From an uncultured Paracoccaceae bacterium (GTDB lineage: Bacteria; Pseudomonadota; Alphaproteobacteria; Rhodobacterales; Rhodobacteraceae): a stretch of DNA of 64,000 nt. A program made the translations under genes and the position numbers. The stretch lies in the NCBI GenBank assembly GCA_947501355.1, contig CANMVA010000001.1:1434001-1498000 (forward strand). Reading direction: 5' to 3'. The notes beneath the pieces were generated by a model. The model was not told the origin of the DNA. It saw only the letters and a program-made list of their open reading frames with translations, and ran no database searches. This document shows, one piece after another, positions 8,960 through 17,529 of this stretch; position 1 is the stretch's first letter, and each line of letters starts with the position of its first letter.

Positions 8960-10057
8960 ATGACCGATTACACCGACGCGATCAGCTCCATCGAGGAGAT
9001 CATCGAAGACGCCCGCAATGGCCGCATGTTCATCCTTGTGGACCATGAGGACCGCGAGAACGAAGGCGATCTGGTGATCCCCGCGCAGATGGCGACACCC
9101 GATGCGATCAACTTCATGGCCACCCATGGGCGCGGCCTGATCTGCCTGACGCTGCCGGGCGAGCGGATTGATGCGCTGGGCCTGCCGCTGATGGCCTCGC
9201 AGAACTCCTCCCGCCATGAGACCGCGTTCACCGTCTCCATCGAGGCGCGTGAAGGGGTGTCCACCGGCATTTCCGCCGCCGACCGCGCCCGCACCGTGGC
9301 TGTGGCCATCGACGCGTCCAAAACCGCTGCCGATATCGCCACGCCGGGTCACGTTTTCCCTCTGCGCGCCCGCGATGGAGGCGTGCTGGTCCGCGCAGGC
9401 CACACAGAAGCCGCGGTGGATGTCAGCCGCCTTGCAGGCCTCAATCCCTCAGGCGTCATCTGCGAGATCATGAACGAAGACGGCACCATGTCCCGCCTGC
9501 CGGATCTGGTCGCCTTCGCCCAGCGGCATAATCTGAAAATCGGCACGATCAGCGACCTGATCGCCTATCGCCGCCGCAACGACAACCTTGTCAAAGTCCG
9601 CCAGGAACAGACCTTTACGTCAGAGTTTGGCGGCGACTGGACGCTGAAAATCTACACCGATGAGACCCAAGGCGCCGAGCATATCGCGCTGATCAAAGGC
9701 GATATCAGCGGCGACGAGCCCGTCCTTGTGCGGATGCATGCCTTTGATCCGCTGCTCGACATGGTCGGCACCGGCCCGCGAGGCCGGGCGTTCGAATTCT
9801 CCGACGCGATGAAGCTGATCGCAGACGAGGGTCGGGGCGTGTTGGTGCTGCTGCGCGACACCCATATGAAGCTCGCCGCCGCCGAAGAGGTCTCCCCCCA
9901 GACGCTCCGCCAATACGGGCTGGGCGCGCAAATTCTGTCCTCGCTGGGCCTGTCGAAACTCACGCTTTTGACAAATTCGCCTGAGCCGAAAGTCGTCGGA
10001 CTTGATGCCTACGGGCTGGAAATCACAGGCACCCGCAAAATCTCGGAGATTGGCTGA
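8960..10057 (+). CDS. ribB: 3,4-dihydroxy-2-butanone 4-phosphate synthase with degenerate GTP cyclohydrolase II domain
   Basis: 365 aa. Residues about 5-205 are DHBP synthase, with the metal-binding VDHEDRENEGDLV and the THGRGLICL motif; this converts ribulose 5-phosphate to the four-carbon riboflavin precursor. Residues about 206-365 align in position with GTP cyclohydrolase II but contain no cysteine at all. The three zinc cysteines and the GRG catalytic context are therefore missing, and the domain should not open GTP. This resembles the RibBX proteins described in proteobacteria. The ATG at 8960 gives the expected MTDYTDAISSIEEI start. A GTP cyclohydrolase II must be encoded elsewhere. 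The stop overlaps ribH as TGATG. Confidence 0.93.
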   Translation: MTDYTDAISSIEEIIEDARNGRMFILVDHEDRENEGDLVIPAQMATPDAINFMATHGRGLICLTLPGERIDALGLPLMASQNSSRHETAFTVSIEAREGVSTGISAADRARTVAVAIDASKTAADIATPGHVFPLRARDGGVLVRAGHTEAAVDVSRLAGLNPSGVICEIMNEDGTMSRLPDLVAFAQRHNLKIGTISDLIAYRRRNDNLVKVRQEQTFTSEFGGDWTLKIYTDETQGAEHIALIKGDISGDEPVLVRMHAFDPLLDMVGTGPRGRAFEFSDAMKLIADEGRGVLVLLRDTHMKLAAAEEVSPQTLRQYGLGAQILSSLGLSKLTLLTNSPEPKVVGLDAYGLEITGTRKISEIG

Positions 10058-10605
10058 TGGCCGGACCGCAACACTACATTCTTGAGCGCCCCACATTTGA
10101 CGAACCGGTCAAACTGCTGATCGTCGTGGCCCCGTATTACAAGGACATCGCCGACAACCTCGTTGCCGGAGCTACGGCAGAGGCCGAAGCTGCAGGCGCG
10201 ACGGTCGAAGTCATCGAAGTTCCCGGGGCACTGGAAGTGCCCACGGCCATCGCCATCGCTGACCGCAAATCCAATTTCGACGGCTTTGTCGCCCTTGGCT
10301 GTGTGATCCGCGGCGAGACCACCCATTATGATACTGTCTGCAATGACAGCTCCCGCGCGATCCAGCTGATGGGGCTGCAAGGGCTTTGCATCGGCAACGG
10401 CATCCTCACCGTTGAGACCCGCAATCAAGCCGAAGTGCGCGCTGATCCGGCGGATCAGAACAAAGGCGGGGGTGCGGCGGCTGCGGCCCTCCACCTCATC
10501 GCGCTGACCCGCAAATGGGGCCGCCCCGCCCAAGGCATCGGCTTCAAACCCGCCTCGGAAAATATCCTGCTTGCAGGCAATATCAAAGAAGATCCCACCG
10601 CATGA
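10057..10605 (+). CDS. ribH: 6,7-dimethyl-8-ribityllumazine synthase
   Basis: 182 aa lumazine synthase, which condenses the DHBP synthase product with the ribitylamino-uracil. The family motifs are clear: VPGALEVPTAIAIA, then GFVALGCVIRGETTHYD with the catalytic histidine, and IGNGILTVET. It forms multimeric cytoplasmic shells in other organisms. The start overlaps the ribB stop (TGATG) and the stop overlaps nusB (ATGA), so all three should be cotranslated. Slightly longer than the typical 155-160 aa because of an N-terminal extension. Confidence 0.97.
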   Translation: MAGPQHYILERPTFDEPVKLLIVVAPYYKDIADNLVAGATAEAEAAGATVEVIEVPGALEVPTAIAIADRKSNFDGFVALGCVIRGETTHYDTVCNDSSRAIQLMGLQGLCIGNGILTVETRNQAEVRADPADQNKGGGAAAAALHLIALTRKWGRPAQGIGFKPASENILLAGNIKEDPTA

Positions 10606-11072
10606 CCGCGCTCTCCGGCAACCAGAAACGCAAGATGAAGTCTGCGGCGCGGCTCTATTCCGTGCAGGCGCTCTTTCAGATGGAGGCAGGCAGCCAGACC
10701 GTCGACAAGGTCATGCGCGAGTTTGAAGATCACCGCTTCGGCGCGACCTATGAGGGCGATGAGATGGCGGAAGGTGATATCGATCTCTTTCGCCAGCTGA
10801 TGGAAGACGCAGTGAACCATCAGGCTCCCATTGACCAGATGACCGACCGCGCGCTTGTTGCCAAATGGCCCATCGCACGGATTGACCCCACATTGCGCGC
10901 CTTGTTTCGCGCCGCAGGGGCCGAGCTGACTCAATCCAAAACGCCGCCCAAGGTCGTCATCTCGGAGTTTGTCGACATCGCGCAGGCGTTCTTCCCAGAA
11001 GGCCGCGAGCCGAAATTTGTGAACGCGGTGCTCGATCATATGGCACGCGAGGCCAAACCCGAGGCGTTCTAG
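10602..11072 (+). CDS. nusB: Transcription antitermination factor NusB
   Basis: 156 aa from ATG 10602, overlapping the ribH stop. It carries the Arg-rich start RKMKSAARLYSVQALFQME and the C-terminal EFVDIAQAFFPEGREPKFVNAVLDHMARE that typify NusB. NusB binds boxA RNA with S10 and promotes antitermination of rRNA operons. An upstream in-frame start at 10515 would lie inside ribH and is not needed. ribH-nusB linkage is widespread in bacteria. Confidence 0.96.
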   Translation: MTALSGNQKRKMKSAARLYSVQALFQMEAGSQTVDKVMREFEDHRFGATYEGDEMAEGDIDLFRQLMEDAVNHQAPIDQMTDRALVAKWPIARIDPTLRALFRAAGAELTQSKTPPKVVISEFVDIAQAFFPEGREPKFVNAVLDHMAREAKPEAF

Positions 11073-11135
11073 CCCTTTTTGCTGGACCTTCGCTGCAAAG
11101 CAGCTACCGTTATAGGTGCAAAGAGAGGACCCCCC

Positions 11136-11438
11136 ATGCCCGATCTCATCCGCCTTTATATCCAGCAATGCCTCATTGGCTTTGCCCTGTCTGCGGCCTT
11201 TGTAGCGATGCTGTTTACGTTCAACGTCATGAATCTGTGGCACCTCGTGACCCACACGGAAGGCGGCTGGCTGGCCGCGTTTTTGCTGTTCATGTTCAAC
11301 GGTATCGTCTTCTCGGGCGTGCAGTTCGGCATCGCGATCATGCGGATGAAGGATGATGACGACGATGATGACGATGATCGCGGGATGATGATCCCGGCGG
11401 ATGCGGTGCCCGTGCGCGTGGCGGCCAACCGTCGGTAG
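11136..11438 (+). CDS. Small membrane protein with poly-Asp tract
   Basis: 100 aa with two predicted membrane segments (about 11-35 and 45-67). They are followed by nine consecutive aspartates, coded by mixed GAT/GAC codons at 11352-11378, and a short basic tail. AAGAGAGGA lies upstream of ATG 11136. The family is not one I can name with certainty; similar short two-helix proteins occur in roseobacters. The acidic run just inside or outside the membrane could bind cations, but that is only a guess. It sits 63 bases after nusB on the same strand. Confidence 0.7.
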   Translation: MPDLIRLYIQQCLIGFALSAAFVAMLFTFNVMNLWHLVTHTEGGWLAAFLLFMFNGIVFSGVQFGIAIMRMKDDDDDDDDDRGMMIPADAVPVRVAANRR

Positions 11439-11450
11439 GGATTATAGGTT

Positions 11451-11476
11451 TTGCGCTTTGGCTTCACCAAATCGCC
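11451..11476. repeat. Dispersed intergenic repeat, unit A copy 1
   Basis: This 26-base unit recurs in inverted orientation at 50134-50159 with two mismatches. The core forms a short hairpin (TTTGG ... CCAAA). Both copies lie just downstream of gene ends. Confidence 0.6.
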
Positions 11477-11519
11477 GTGAGCGGGCAAGTTCTTTCGGCC
11501 GAAAGCACGTCGCGCGTTA

Positions 11520-11542
11520 GGTGAATTGCGCAGCAAATCACC
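11520..11542. repeat. Dispersed intergenic repeat, unit B copy 1
   Basis: A 23-base imperfect palindrome that recurs exactly, in inverted orientation, at 59993-60015. Its arms pair over ten positions with one T-T mismatch and a 3-base loop. Confidence 0.65.
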
Positions 11543-11746
11543 GTAAGCGGGCTCCGCCCCCGCACCTCCGAGTATTTTTACACAAAAGAAGGTGTGGTTA
11601 GGTCTTTGCGCCGAGCTTTGTACTGCTTGGGATAGGGCCGAGTGGTAAGTTTGCTGTGCAAATTGACCTCCTCGGTCGTCAGTTTGGCTTTGCCAAATTG
11701 ACGGTGGCAAGCCCGCCGCGACCGTTGGGTTATCTCATTCCCGAGG

Positions 11747-11762
11747 ACCTGTATATACAGGT
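11747..11762. promoter_or_regulatory. 16-bp perfect palindrome upstream of soeA
   Basis: ACCTGTATATACAGGT is a perfect dyad in an otherwise G+C-rich stretch, about 370 bases before soeA. It could be an operator. No nearby gene encodes an obvious partner. Confidence 0.3.
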
Positions 11763-12133
11763 GGGCGCCAGGTAATCAGACCAGGGTCAGAACAGAGCCA
11801 GCTCCCTCGGAATTGCTTAAGGCCACCGGAATGCAACCGTAAAACGAGAAGGGCAGAACTTGCCTATCCCTCACATAGGCCGACGGGCTGCCTGAAACAA
11901 GCATCGACCACAGCTTTGACTCTGACAGACCTCATCTGGCTCTAAGGCGCAACCGCAACTGGCGCTAAGGTTTCGCCGCCCCGCATTGCTATGCTTTGAC
12001 CAAGGAGAGAGGTGTGGCCAAGGCGAAAAGACCAATGCTGCATCATAAATCGACCCGTTTTGCATAACGCGCGCGAGCCTTGCCAATAGGGGGTTTGCGG
12101 TGTTGAGTTGAGCGGCGGGAGGAGAAAATCCAG

Positions 12134-14953
12134 ATGAGCCAACCCCAGTTGGAGACCTCACCAAAGGTCAGCGACGAGGTACGGAAGACGACATGCTACA
12201 TGTGTGCGTGTCGCTGCGGCATCAATGTCCATCTCAAGGAAGGCGAAGACGGCAAACAGCGCGTCTCGTATATTGAGGGCAACAAAGACCATCCGGTGAA
12301 CCGGGGCGTTCTGTGTGCCAAGGGCTCTGCCGGGATCATGCAGGTCAACGCGCCCTCCCGGCTGCAATCACCGATGAAGCGTGTGGGCCCCCGCGGATCC
12401 GGAGAGTTTGAGCCGATCAGTTGGGATGAGGCGTTGGACATGGCCGCTGGGTGGCTGGAGCCGCTGCGCAAAGAGGCCCCTGAAAAGCTGGCCTTCTTCA
12501 CGGGCCGGGATCAGTCGCAGAGCTTTACCAGCTTCTTTGCACAGAACTTCGGCACGCCGAATTATGCAGCCCATGGCGGTTTTTGCTCGGTCAACATGGC
12601 CGCCGCCGGCATTTACACAATGGGTGGTGCGTTTTGGGAATTTGGTCAGCCTGACTGGGAAAACACCAAACTTTTCATGCTGTTCGGCGTGGCCGAGGAT
12701 CACGACAGCAACCCGATCAAGATGGGTCTGGGCCGCCTGAAAGAGCGCGGCGCGAAGGTCATCGGGGTGAACCCGATCCGCACGGGCTATAACGCCGTGG
12801 CCGACGAATGGGTCGGGATCACGCCCGGCACGGACGGGCTGTTCATCCTCGCGCTTGTGCATGAGTTGCTCAAAGCCGGGAAGATCGATCTGGAGTATTT
12901 GGCCCTGCGCACCAACGCGCCGGTCTTGGTAAACAGTGACCCCGATAGCGCCGAATATGGCCTCTTCCTGCGCGACAAAGCGGGTAAAGAGCTGGTGATC
13001 GACAAGCGCACTGGCAAGCCCGTCGCTTTCGATGCCGAGGGGGTTGAGCCCGATCTCGGCGGCACCCACCGTGCCAAGGGCATCACCCATCGCCCGGTCT
13101 TTCACATGCTGGCCGAGCGCTATCTCGACCCGAAATACGCGCCTGAAGCTGTGGCCGAACAATGCGGCATCTCCGCTGGACGCATTCGCAAGATCGCCGC
13201 CGAACTTGCCCGCGTTGCCTTTGATGAAGCTTTTGAAATTGAACAGGAATGGACTGATTTCCGAGGTGTCACGCACAAGACAATGCAAGGCCGCCCGGTC
13301 TCCTTCCACTCTATGCGCGGTGTGTCCGCCCATGCCAACGGCTTCCAGACCTGCCGCGCGCTGCATGTGCTGCAAATCCTGCTGGGCAGCGTCGAAGTTC
13401 CGGGTGGTTTCCGCTTCAAACCGCCATACCCCAAGCCCGCCACTGCGCATCCCAAGCCCCATTGCAAAGTGACCCCCGGCGCGCCGCTCGACGGCCCCCA
13501 TCTGGGCTTTGTGCATGGCCCTGACGACCTTGCGCTGGACGAAAACGGACACCCCGCCCGGATCGACAAGGCCTTCACGTGGGAGAACCCGATGTCCGCC
13601 CATGGGCTGATGCATATGGTCATCTCCAACGCTTACGCAGGCGATCCGTACAAGATCGACACGCTGTTTTTATACATGGCGAATATGTCGTGGAACTCCT
13701 CCATGAACACGGGCGGCGTCATGAAGATGCTGACCGACACGGATGAGAACGGCGAGTATGTGATCCCGCGCATCATCTATTCGGATGCCTATAGTTCTGA
13801 AATGGTGGCCTATGCCGACCTGATCCTGCCCGATGCGACCTATCTGGAGCGGCACGACTGCATCAGCCTGCTTGACCGCCCAATCTGCGAAGCTGACGCC
13901 GTGGCCGACGCGATCCGCTGGCCGGTGATCGAGCCGGACCGCGATGTGCGCGGCTTCCAGACCGTCCTCGTGCAGCTTGGGGCCAAGCTGGGCCTGCCGG
14001 GCTTCACCAACGACGACGGCTCCGCCAAATACGAAGACTACGCCGATTACATGGTGAACCACATGCGCCGCCCCGGCGTCGGCCCCCTGGCCGGTTTCCG
14101 CGGTGCGGGCGATGAAGGGGGCCGGGGGGATATCAACCCTGACCAGCTTGATGCCTATATCAAGAATGGCGGCTTCTGGATGGAGCATGTTCCCGAAGAG
14201 GCGATGTATTACAAACCGTGGAACAAGGCCTATCAGGATTGGGCGGTGAAGATGGGATTCTATGACGCCCCGCAGCCCTACCTCTTCCAGCTCTATGTCG
14301 AGCCGATGCGCAAGTTCCAACTGGCCGCCGAAGGACACGGCGACCGCCAGCCCCCCGATCACCTGCGCGATCAGATCAAAGCCACGATGGACCCGCTGCC
14401 CATCTGGTACGAGACCGATCAGACCGGCAACGAAGGCTTCACCGTCAACGCGCTCACCCAGCGCCCGATGGCGATGTATCACTCCTGGGGCAGCCAGAAC
14501 GCTTGGCTGCGCCAGATCCACGGTCATAACCCGCTCTACGTGCCCTCGAAAATCTGGGTCGAGAACGGCTTTGAAGACGGCGACTGGGCCAAGGTCAGCT
14601 CCCCCCATGGCGCAATCACGGTCCCCGTCGCCCACATGGCCGCCCTCAATGAGAACACCGTCTGGACGTGGAACGCCATCGGCAAACGTAAAGGCGCCTG
14701 GGCGCTTGAGAAAGACGCACCGGAAGCTACAAAAGGCTTTCTTCTCAACCACTTGATCCACGAACTTCTGCCGCCCAATGGGGATGGCTTGAGGTGGAGC
14801 AACTCCGACCCGATCACCGGCCAAGCTGCGTGGTTCGACCTGAAAGTGAAGATCGAAAAGGTCGCCGCCCCCGATGAAGCTCTGCCGAAAATGGGCGAAC
14901 AGGAAAGCCCTGTCGGTACCGGTCCCAAGGCGCTCGCATGGAAGGTCCAGTAA
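12134..14953 (+). CDS. soeA: Molybdopterin oxidoreductase, sulfite dehydrogenase SoeA-like
   Basis: 939-aa catalytic subunit of the DMSO-reductase family. An N-terminal [4Fe-4S] site is formed by Cys21, Cys24, Cys28 and Cys61 (CYMCACRC ... LCAKG). Cys151 in HGGFCSVN is the likely molybdenum ligand. The C-terminal guanine-dinucleotide-binding domain starts near residue 770. There is no Tat signal, so the enzyme stays in the cytoplasm. That fits SoeABC, which oxidises sulfite and passes electrons to quinone, and argues against periplasmic polysulfide, thiosulfate or DMSO reductases. GGAGGAG precedes ATG 12134. The stop overlaps the next small gene (TAATG). Exact substrate is inferred from operon architecture. 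Confidence 0.8.
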   Translation: MSQPQLETSPKVSDEVRKTTCYMCACRCGINVHLKEGEDGKQRVSYIEGNKDHPVNRGVLCAKGSAGIMQVNAPSRLQSPMKRVGPRGSGEFEPISWDEALDMAAGWLEPLRKEAPEKLAFFTGRDQSQSFTSFFAQNFGTPNYAAHGGFCSVNMAAAGIYTMGGAFWEFGQPDWENTKLFMLFGVAEDHDSNPIKMGLGRLKERGAKVIGVNPIRTGYNAVADEWVGITPGTDGLFILALVHELLKAGKIDLEYLALRTNAPVLVNSDPDSAEYGLFLRDKAGKELVIDKRTGKPVAFDAEGVEPDLGGTHRAKGITHRPVFHMLAERYLDPKYAPEAVAEQCGISAGRIRKIAAELARVAFDEAFEIEQEWTDFRGVTHKTMQGRPVSFHSMRGVSAHANGFQTCRALHVLQILLGSVEVPGGFRFKPPYPKPATAHPKPHCKVTPGAPLDGPHLGFVHGPDDLALDENGHPARIDKAFTWENPMSAHGLMHMVISNAYAGDPYKIDTLFLYMANMSWNSSMNTGGVMKMLTDTDENGEYVIPRIIYSDAYSSEMVAYADLILPDATYLERHDCISLLDRPICEADAVADAIRWPVIEPDRDVRGFQTVLVQLGAKLGLPGFTNDDGSAKYEDYADYMVNHMRRPGVGPLAGFRGAGDEGGRGDINPDQLDAYIKNGGFWMEHVPEEAMYYKPWNKAYQDWAVKMGFYDAPQPYLFQLYVEPMRKFQLAAEGHGDRQPPDHLRDQIKATMDPLPIWYETDQTGNEGFTVNALTQRPMAMYHSWGSQNAWLRQIHGHNPLYVPSKIWVENGFEDGDWAKVSSPHGAITVPVAHMAALNENTVWTWNAIGKRKGAWALEKDAPEATKGFLLNHLIHELLPPNGDGLRWSNSDPITGQAAWFDLKVKIEKVAAPDEALPKMGEQESPVGTGPKALAWKVQ

Positions 14954-15096
14954 TGACCGGCCAGCGCAAAACCTTGTTTTTGATCGGCGTCTTCGTGGCG
15001 CTGATGATTGGCTCGTTCATCTGGTTCGTCGTCACGTGGGACCCTTCCAAGGAAGAACCCGTCAGCCAACTCGCAAGCCCGGAGGCCGTCGCATGA
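14953..15096 (+). CDS. 47-aa single-helix membrane peptide between soeA and soeB
   Basis: A short gene fills the whole gap between soeA and soeB. Its ATG overlaps the soeA stop (TAATG, 14951-14955) and its TGA overlaps the soeB start (ATGA, 15093-15096). The 47-residue product begins MTGQRKTLF, has one hydrophobic helix (about 7-29, containing GVFVALMIGSFIWFVV), and ends in a charged and polar tail. The positive N-terminus predicts N-in, C-out topology. The double overlap makes translation very likely. It may be an assembly or anchoring subunit of the Soe complex, or a small cytochrome-oxidase-like accessory peptide; function is inferred from position only. Confidence 0.75.
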   Translation: MTGQRKTLFLIGVFVALMIGSFIWFVVTWDPSKEEPVSQLASPEAVA

Positions 15097-15848
15097 CCAC
15101 GCTCCCCGCCAGCACCGAGAAAAAGCTCGGCCTTGTCATCGATCTGGACACCTGCGTGGGCTGTCACGCCTGCGTGGTCTCCTGCAAAGGCTGGAATACC
15201 GAGAATTACGGCGCGCCGCTCTCCGATCAGGACCCCTATGGTGCCGACCCCTCGGGAACCTTCCTGAACCGCGTGCACAGCTACGAAGTGCAGCCCAGCG
15301 AAGGCCCCGCGCAGCTGATCCACTTTCCCAAATCCTGCCTGCATTGCGACGACGCCCCGTGCGTCACCGTCTGCCCCACCGGCGCCAGCTACAAGCGCGT
15401 GGAAGACGGGATCGTCTTGGTAAACGAGAGCGATTGCATCGGCTGCGGCCTCTGCGCGTGGGCCTGCCCCTACGGCGCGCGCGAGATGGATCAGGCCGCG
15501 GGCGTGATGAAGAAATGTACCCTCTGCGTGGACCGGATTTACAACGAAAACCTCCCCGAAGAAGACCGCCAGCCCGCTTGCGTGCGCACATGCCCCGCAG
15601 GCGCGCGCCACTTCGGAGACCTGAGCGATCCCGACAGCGAGGTCAGCCAATTGGTGGCCGAACGAGGTGGGATGGACCTGATGCCCGAACAAGGCACCAA
15701 GCCCGTCAACAAATACCTCCCGCCGCGCCCCAAGGATACGTGGGAGGAGGTCGACATCCTCGCCCCGCTGCTCGAACCCGTCGCGCCCGAGGCCGACGGC
15801 CTGCTGGGCTGGCTCGACCGCACCCTCGGCAAAGTCGGAGGCAAATAA
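15093..15848 (+). CDS. soeB: Four-cluster iron-sulfur subunit SoeB-like
   Basis: 251 aa ferredoxin-type electron-transfer subunit. Four cysteine groups are visible: CVGCHACVVSC near 21-31, CLHCDDAPCVTVCPTG, CIGCGLCAWACPYG, and CTLCVDRI with a final CVRTCPAG. This is the usual layout of DmsB/PsrB/SoeB proteins, with four [4Fe-4S] clusters wiring the Mo subunit to the membrane subunit. The first Cys of the second group and the rest appear intact. No signal peptide, so it is cytoplasmic like SoeA. The start overlaps the small peptide gene by ATGA and soeC begins one base past the stop. Confidence 0.85.
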   Translation: MTTLPASTEKKLGLVIDLDTCVGCHACVVSCKGWNTENYGAPLSDQDPYGADPSGTFLNRVHSYEVQPSEGPAQLIHFPKSCLHCDDAPCVTVCPTGASYKRVEDGIVLVNESDCIGCGLCAWACPYGAREMDQAAGVMKKCTLCVDRIYNENLPEEDRQPACVRTCPAGARHFGDLSDPDSEVSQLVAERGGMDLMPEQGTKPVNKYLPPRPKDTWEEVDILAPLLEPVAPEADGLLGWLDRTLGKVGGK

Positions 15849-15849
15849 G

Positions 15850-16722
15850 ATGCACCCAGCCCCCTCAATCATCGTCTTTACCGTGCTCTCCGGCCTCGGT
15901 TTCGGCCTTCTGGCCTTTCTCGGTCTTGGCATGCCCACCGTCTTCGGCGGCGTGGCTTTCGGTTATTTTACAATCGCTTACCTGCTGGCTGTGATTGGCC
16001 TTGCCTCCTCCGCCTTCCATCTTGGCAACCCCCAACGTGCGCTCAAGGCCTTCACCCAATGGCGCAGCTCATGGCTCTCGCGCGAGGCGTGCCTATCGGT
16101 GGCAACCCTCGTCGTCATGGGCATCTATGGGGGCGGCCTCGTCTTCTTCAACACCAAGCTCAGCACCCTAGGTCTCCTCGGCAGCATCCTCGCGCTGGCG
16201 ACGGTTTTCGCGACGTCGATGATCTACGGCCAGCTGAAAACCGTGCCGCGCTGGAACAGCTGGACGACGCCCGCGCTCTTCGTGACACTGTCGCTCGCAG
16301 GCGGCGCACTGCTGGCTGGCCAAGTCCTTATGACACTGGCCTTTCTGGTTCTTGCCGGAGTGCTGCAGGTCATCGCCTGGACCCTCGGCGACGGCCGCTT
16401 TGCTGAGGCGGGCTCCACCCAAGGCACCGCAACAGGCCTCGAACGCATCGGCACCGTGCGCCACTTCGAGTCGCCCCACACTGGCACCAACTACCTGCTG
16501 CGCGAGATGGTGCATCAGGTGGGCCGCAAGCATGCCCAGACCCTGCGGGTTATCGCTCTGGCGCTGATGGTTGTCCTGCCGGTGGTCCTGCTGTGGCTTG
16601 GCGTGACCTACGTGACGGTGGCCCTTGCTGCGCTCAGCCATATCGTCGGCACTTTGGCCTCACGTTGGCTCTTCTTTGCAGAGGCGGAGCATGTTGTGGG
16701 GCTTTACTACGGCAAGCGGTGA
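15850..16722 (+). CDS. soeC: DmsC-family membrane anchor, SoeC-like
   Basis: 290-aa integral membrane protein of the DmsC anchor family with about eight hydrophobic segments spread over the length. Characteristic parts are SSAFHLGNPQRALKAFTQWRSSWLSREA near residue 55-82 and NYLLREMVHQVGR near 210. In DMSO-reductase-type complexes this subunit binds quinone and anchors the A and B subunits. With no Tat signal on SoeA, the A/B part should face the cytoplasm. It ends the operon; no clear terminator is visible in the 72 bases before the next convergent gene. Confidence 0.85.
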   Translation: MHPAPSIIVFTVLSGLGFGLLAFLGLGMPTVFGGVAFGYFTIAYLLAVIGLASSAFHLGNPQRALKAFTQWRSSWLSREACLSVATLVVMGIYGGGLVFFNTKLSTLGLLGSILALATVFATSMIYGQLKTVPRWNSWTTPALFVTLSLAGGALLAGQVLMTLAFLVLAGVLQVIAWTLGDGRFAEAGSTQGTATGLERIGTVRHFESPHTGTNYLLREMVHQVGRKHAQTLRVIALALMVVLPVVLLWLGVTYVTVALAALSHIVGTLASRWLFFAEAEHVVGLYYGKR

Positions 16723-16794
16723 GCCGGACCGTCAGGGGGCAGGGTGTGTTGGTTTGGGCGGACCTTTCCGACTTTCGCTGCTGCTGCGCCAATG

Positions 16795-17352
16795 TCAGGG
16801 TCCGGGTATGAGCAAATCGTATTCCTTACGCGACCTTAGAACGGCCACCGGAACGTTCGGGCCAAATCGGTCTATTTGCTTCACGAACTCAGGCGCAGAT
16901 TTCCGTTCAAAATTCCAGATGTATGAAAGAAATTCTCGATCAGGAAACGCCTCCGGACACCCTTCGGCCATCGCCACCCGTACTCTTCCGTAGTTCTTCA
17001 CAAAGCGTTTTGCTACGCCAAGAATTGCGATCAAACGAGGGACACGCACCCAAATAATCAGGTCCGCCCTTGGCACACGAATGTCAAAAGTTGAAGCGCC
17101 ACTGCCGTCCATAACCCATCGATCTCGTTCAACTAATTCTTGGAGTAGACGTCTTTGCTCCGCACGATTTCGAACCTGCCAACCGGGGAGCCAGCGCACG
17201 TCCCGGTCGATGGATTGATACTCAAGTGCATAGCTCTGAGACAGTTTGAGTGCCAAGGTTGTTTTCCCGCCACCAGAACACCCTATGACCAGCACACGAT
17301 GCGCTCGGCTTAAGATGTCTTGTGCCTTTTCGGCTGGAACATAGTTTGGCAT
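16795..17352 (-). CDS. P-loop nucleoside-kinase-like AAA family ATPase
   Basis: 185 aa with a clear Walker A motif (VIGCSGGGKTTLA, about 22-34) and a Asp-rich SIDRDVRWLPGW segment. It resembles the FlaR / DNA topology modulation protein group of small P-loop proteins related to adenylate kinase. A RWVMDGSG motif (about 78-85) is typical of that group, as is LIIWVRVPR. The real activity of this family is poorly known. Local base composition is lower in G+C than neighbouring genes, and the gene stands alone, convergent with soeC. This hints at recent acquisition but does not prove it. Confidence 0.75.
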   Translation of the reverse strand: MPNYVPAEKAQDILSRAHRVLVIGCSGGGKTTLALKLSQSYALEYQSIDRDVRWLPGWQVRNRAEQRRLLQELVERDRWVMDGSGASTFDIRVPRADLIIWVRVPRLIAILGVAKRFVKNYGRVRVAMAEGCPEAFPDREFLSYIWNFERKSAPEFVKQIDRFGPNVPVAVLRSRKEYDLLIPGP

Positions 17353-17529
17353 GCGGCCTGTCTAACAAGCGCAACGACCCGACGATAGATGCAGTCTCGT
17401 CGGATAAAGGGGCCATCTGGAGAGCATGCAGCATCGAGCACTTTTGGGCCGCTTCGCGACCTTCGCCGCAGCGCAAGGGCTAGGAGCGGTTAGGTCTCGC
17501 CCCGTAGCAGCTTTTCTACCGCCCCGCAC

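Larger units (their letters stand above)
11439..12133. other. 695-bp intergenic region before the soe operon
   Basis: I see no convincing gene here. The left part holds two repeat units shared with other intergenic sites (11451-11476 and 11520-11542), a CTTTCGGCCGAAAG palindrome near 11492, and an AAATCxCCGTxAGCGGGC direct repeat. A 16-bp perfect palindrome lies at 11747-11762. The right part ends with GGAGGAG ahead of soeA. The soeA promoter should lie within the last 200 bases, but no clear -35/-10 pair stands out. Confidence 0.6.

Noticed and set aside
11747-11762. E. coli-type LexA box
   Set aside because: The palindrome has CTGT and ACAG only four bases apart instead of eight, and alphaproteobacterial LexA uses GTTC-N7-GTTC.
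11871-12164. 97-codon minus-strand frame before soeA
   Set aside because: It overlaps the soeA start and ribosome site and has low-complexity composition without features.
12368-13615. 415-codon open frame antisense to soeA
   Set aside because: It lies wholly inside soeA, has no family motif, and reflects the third-position G+C bias of the coding strand.
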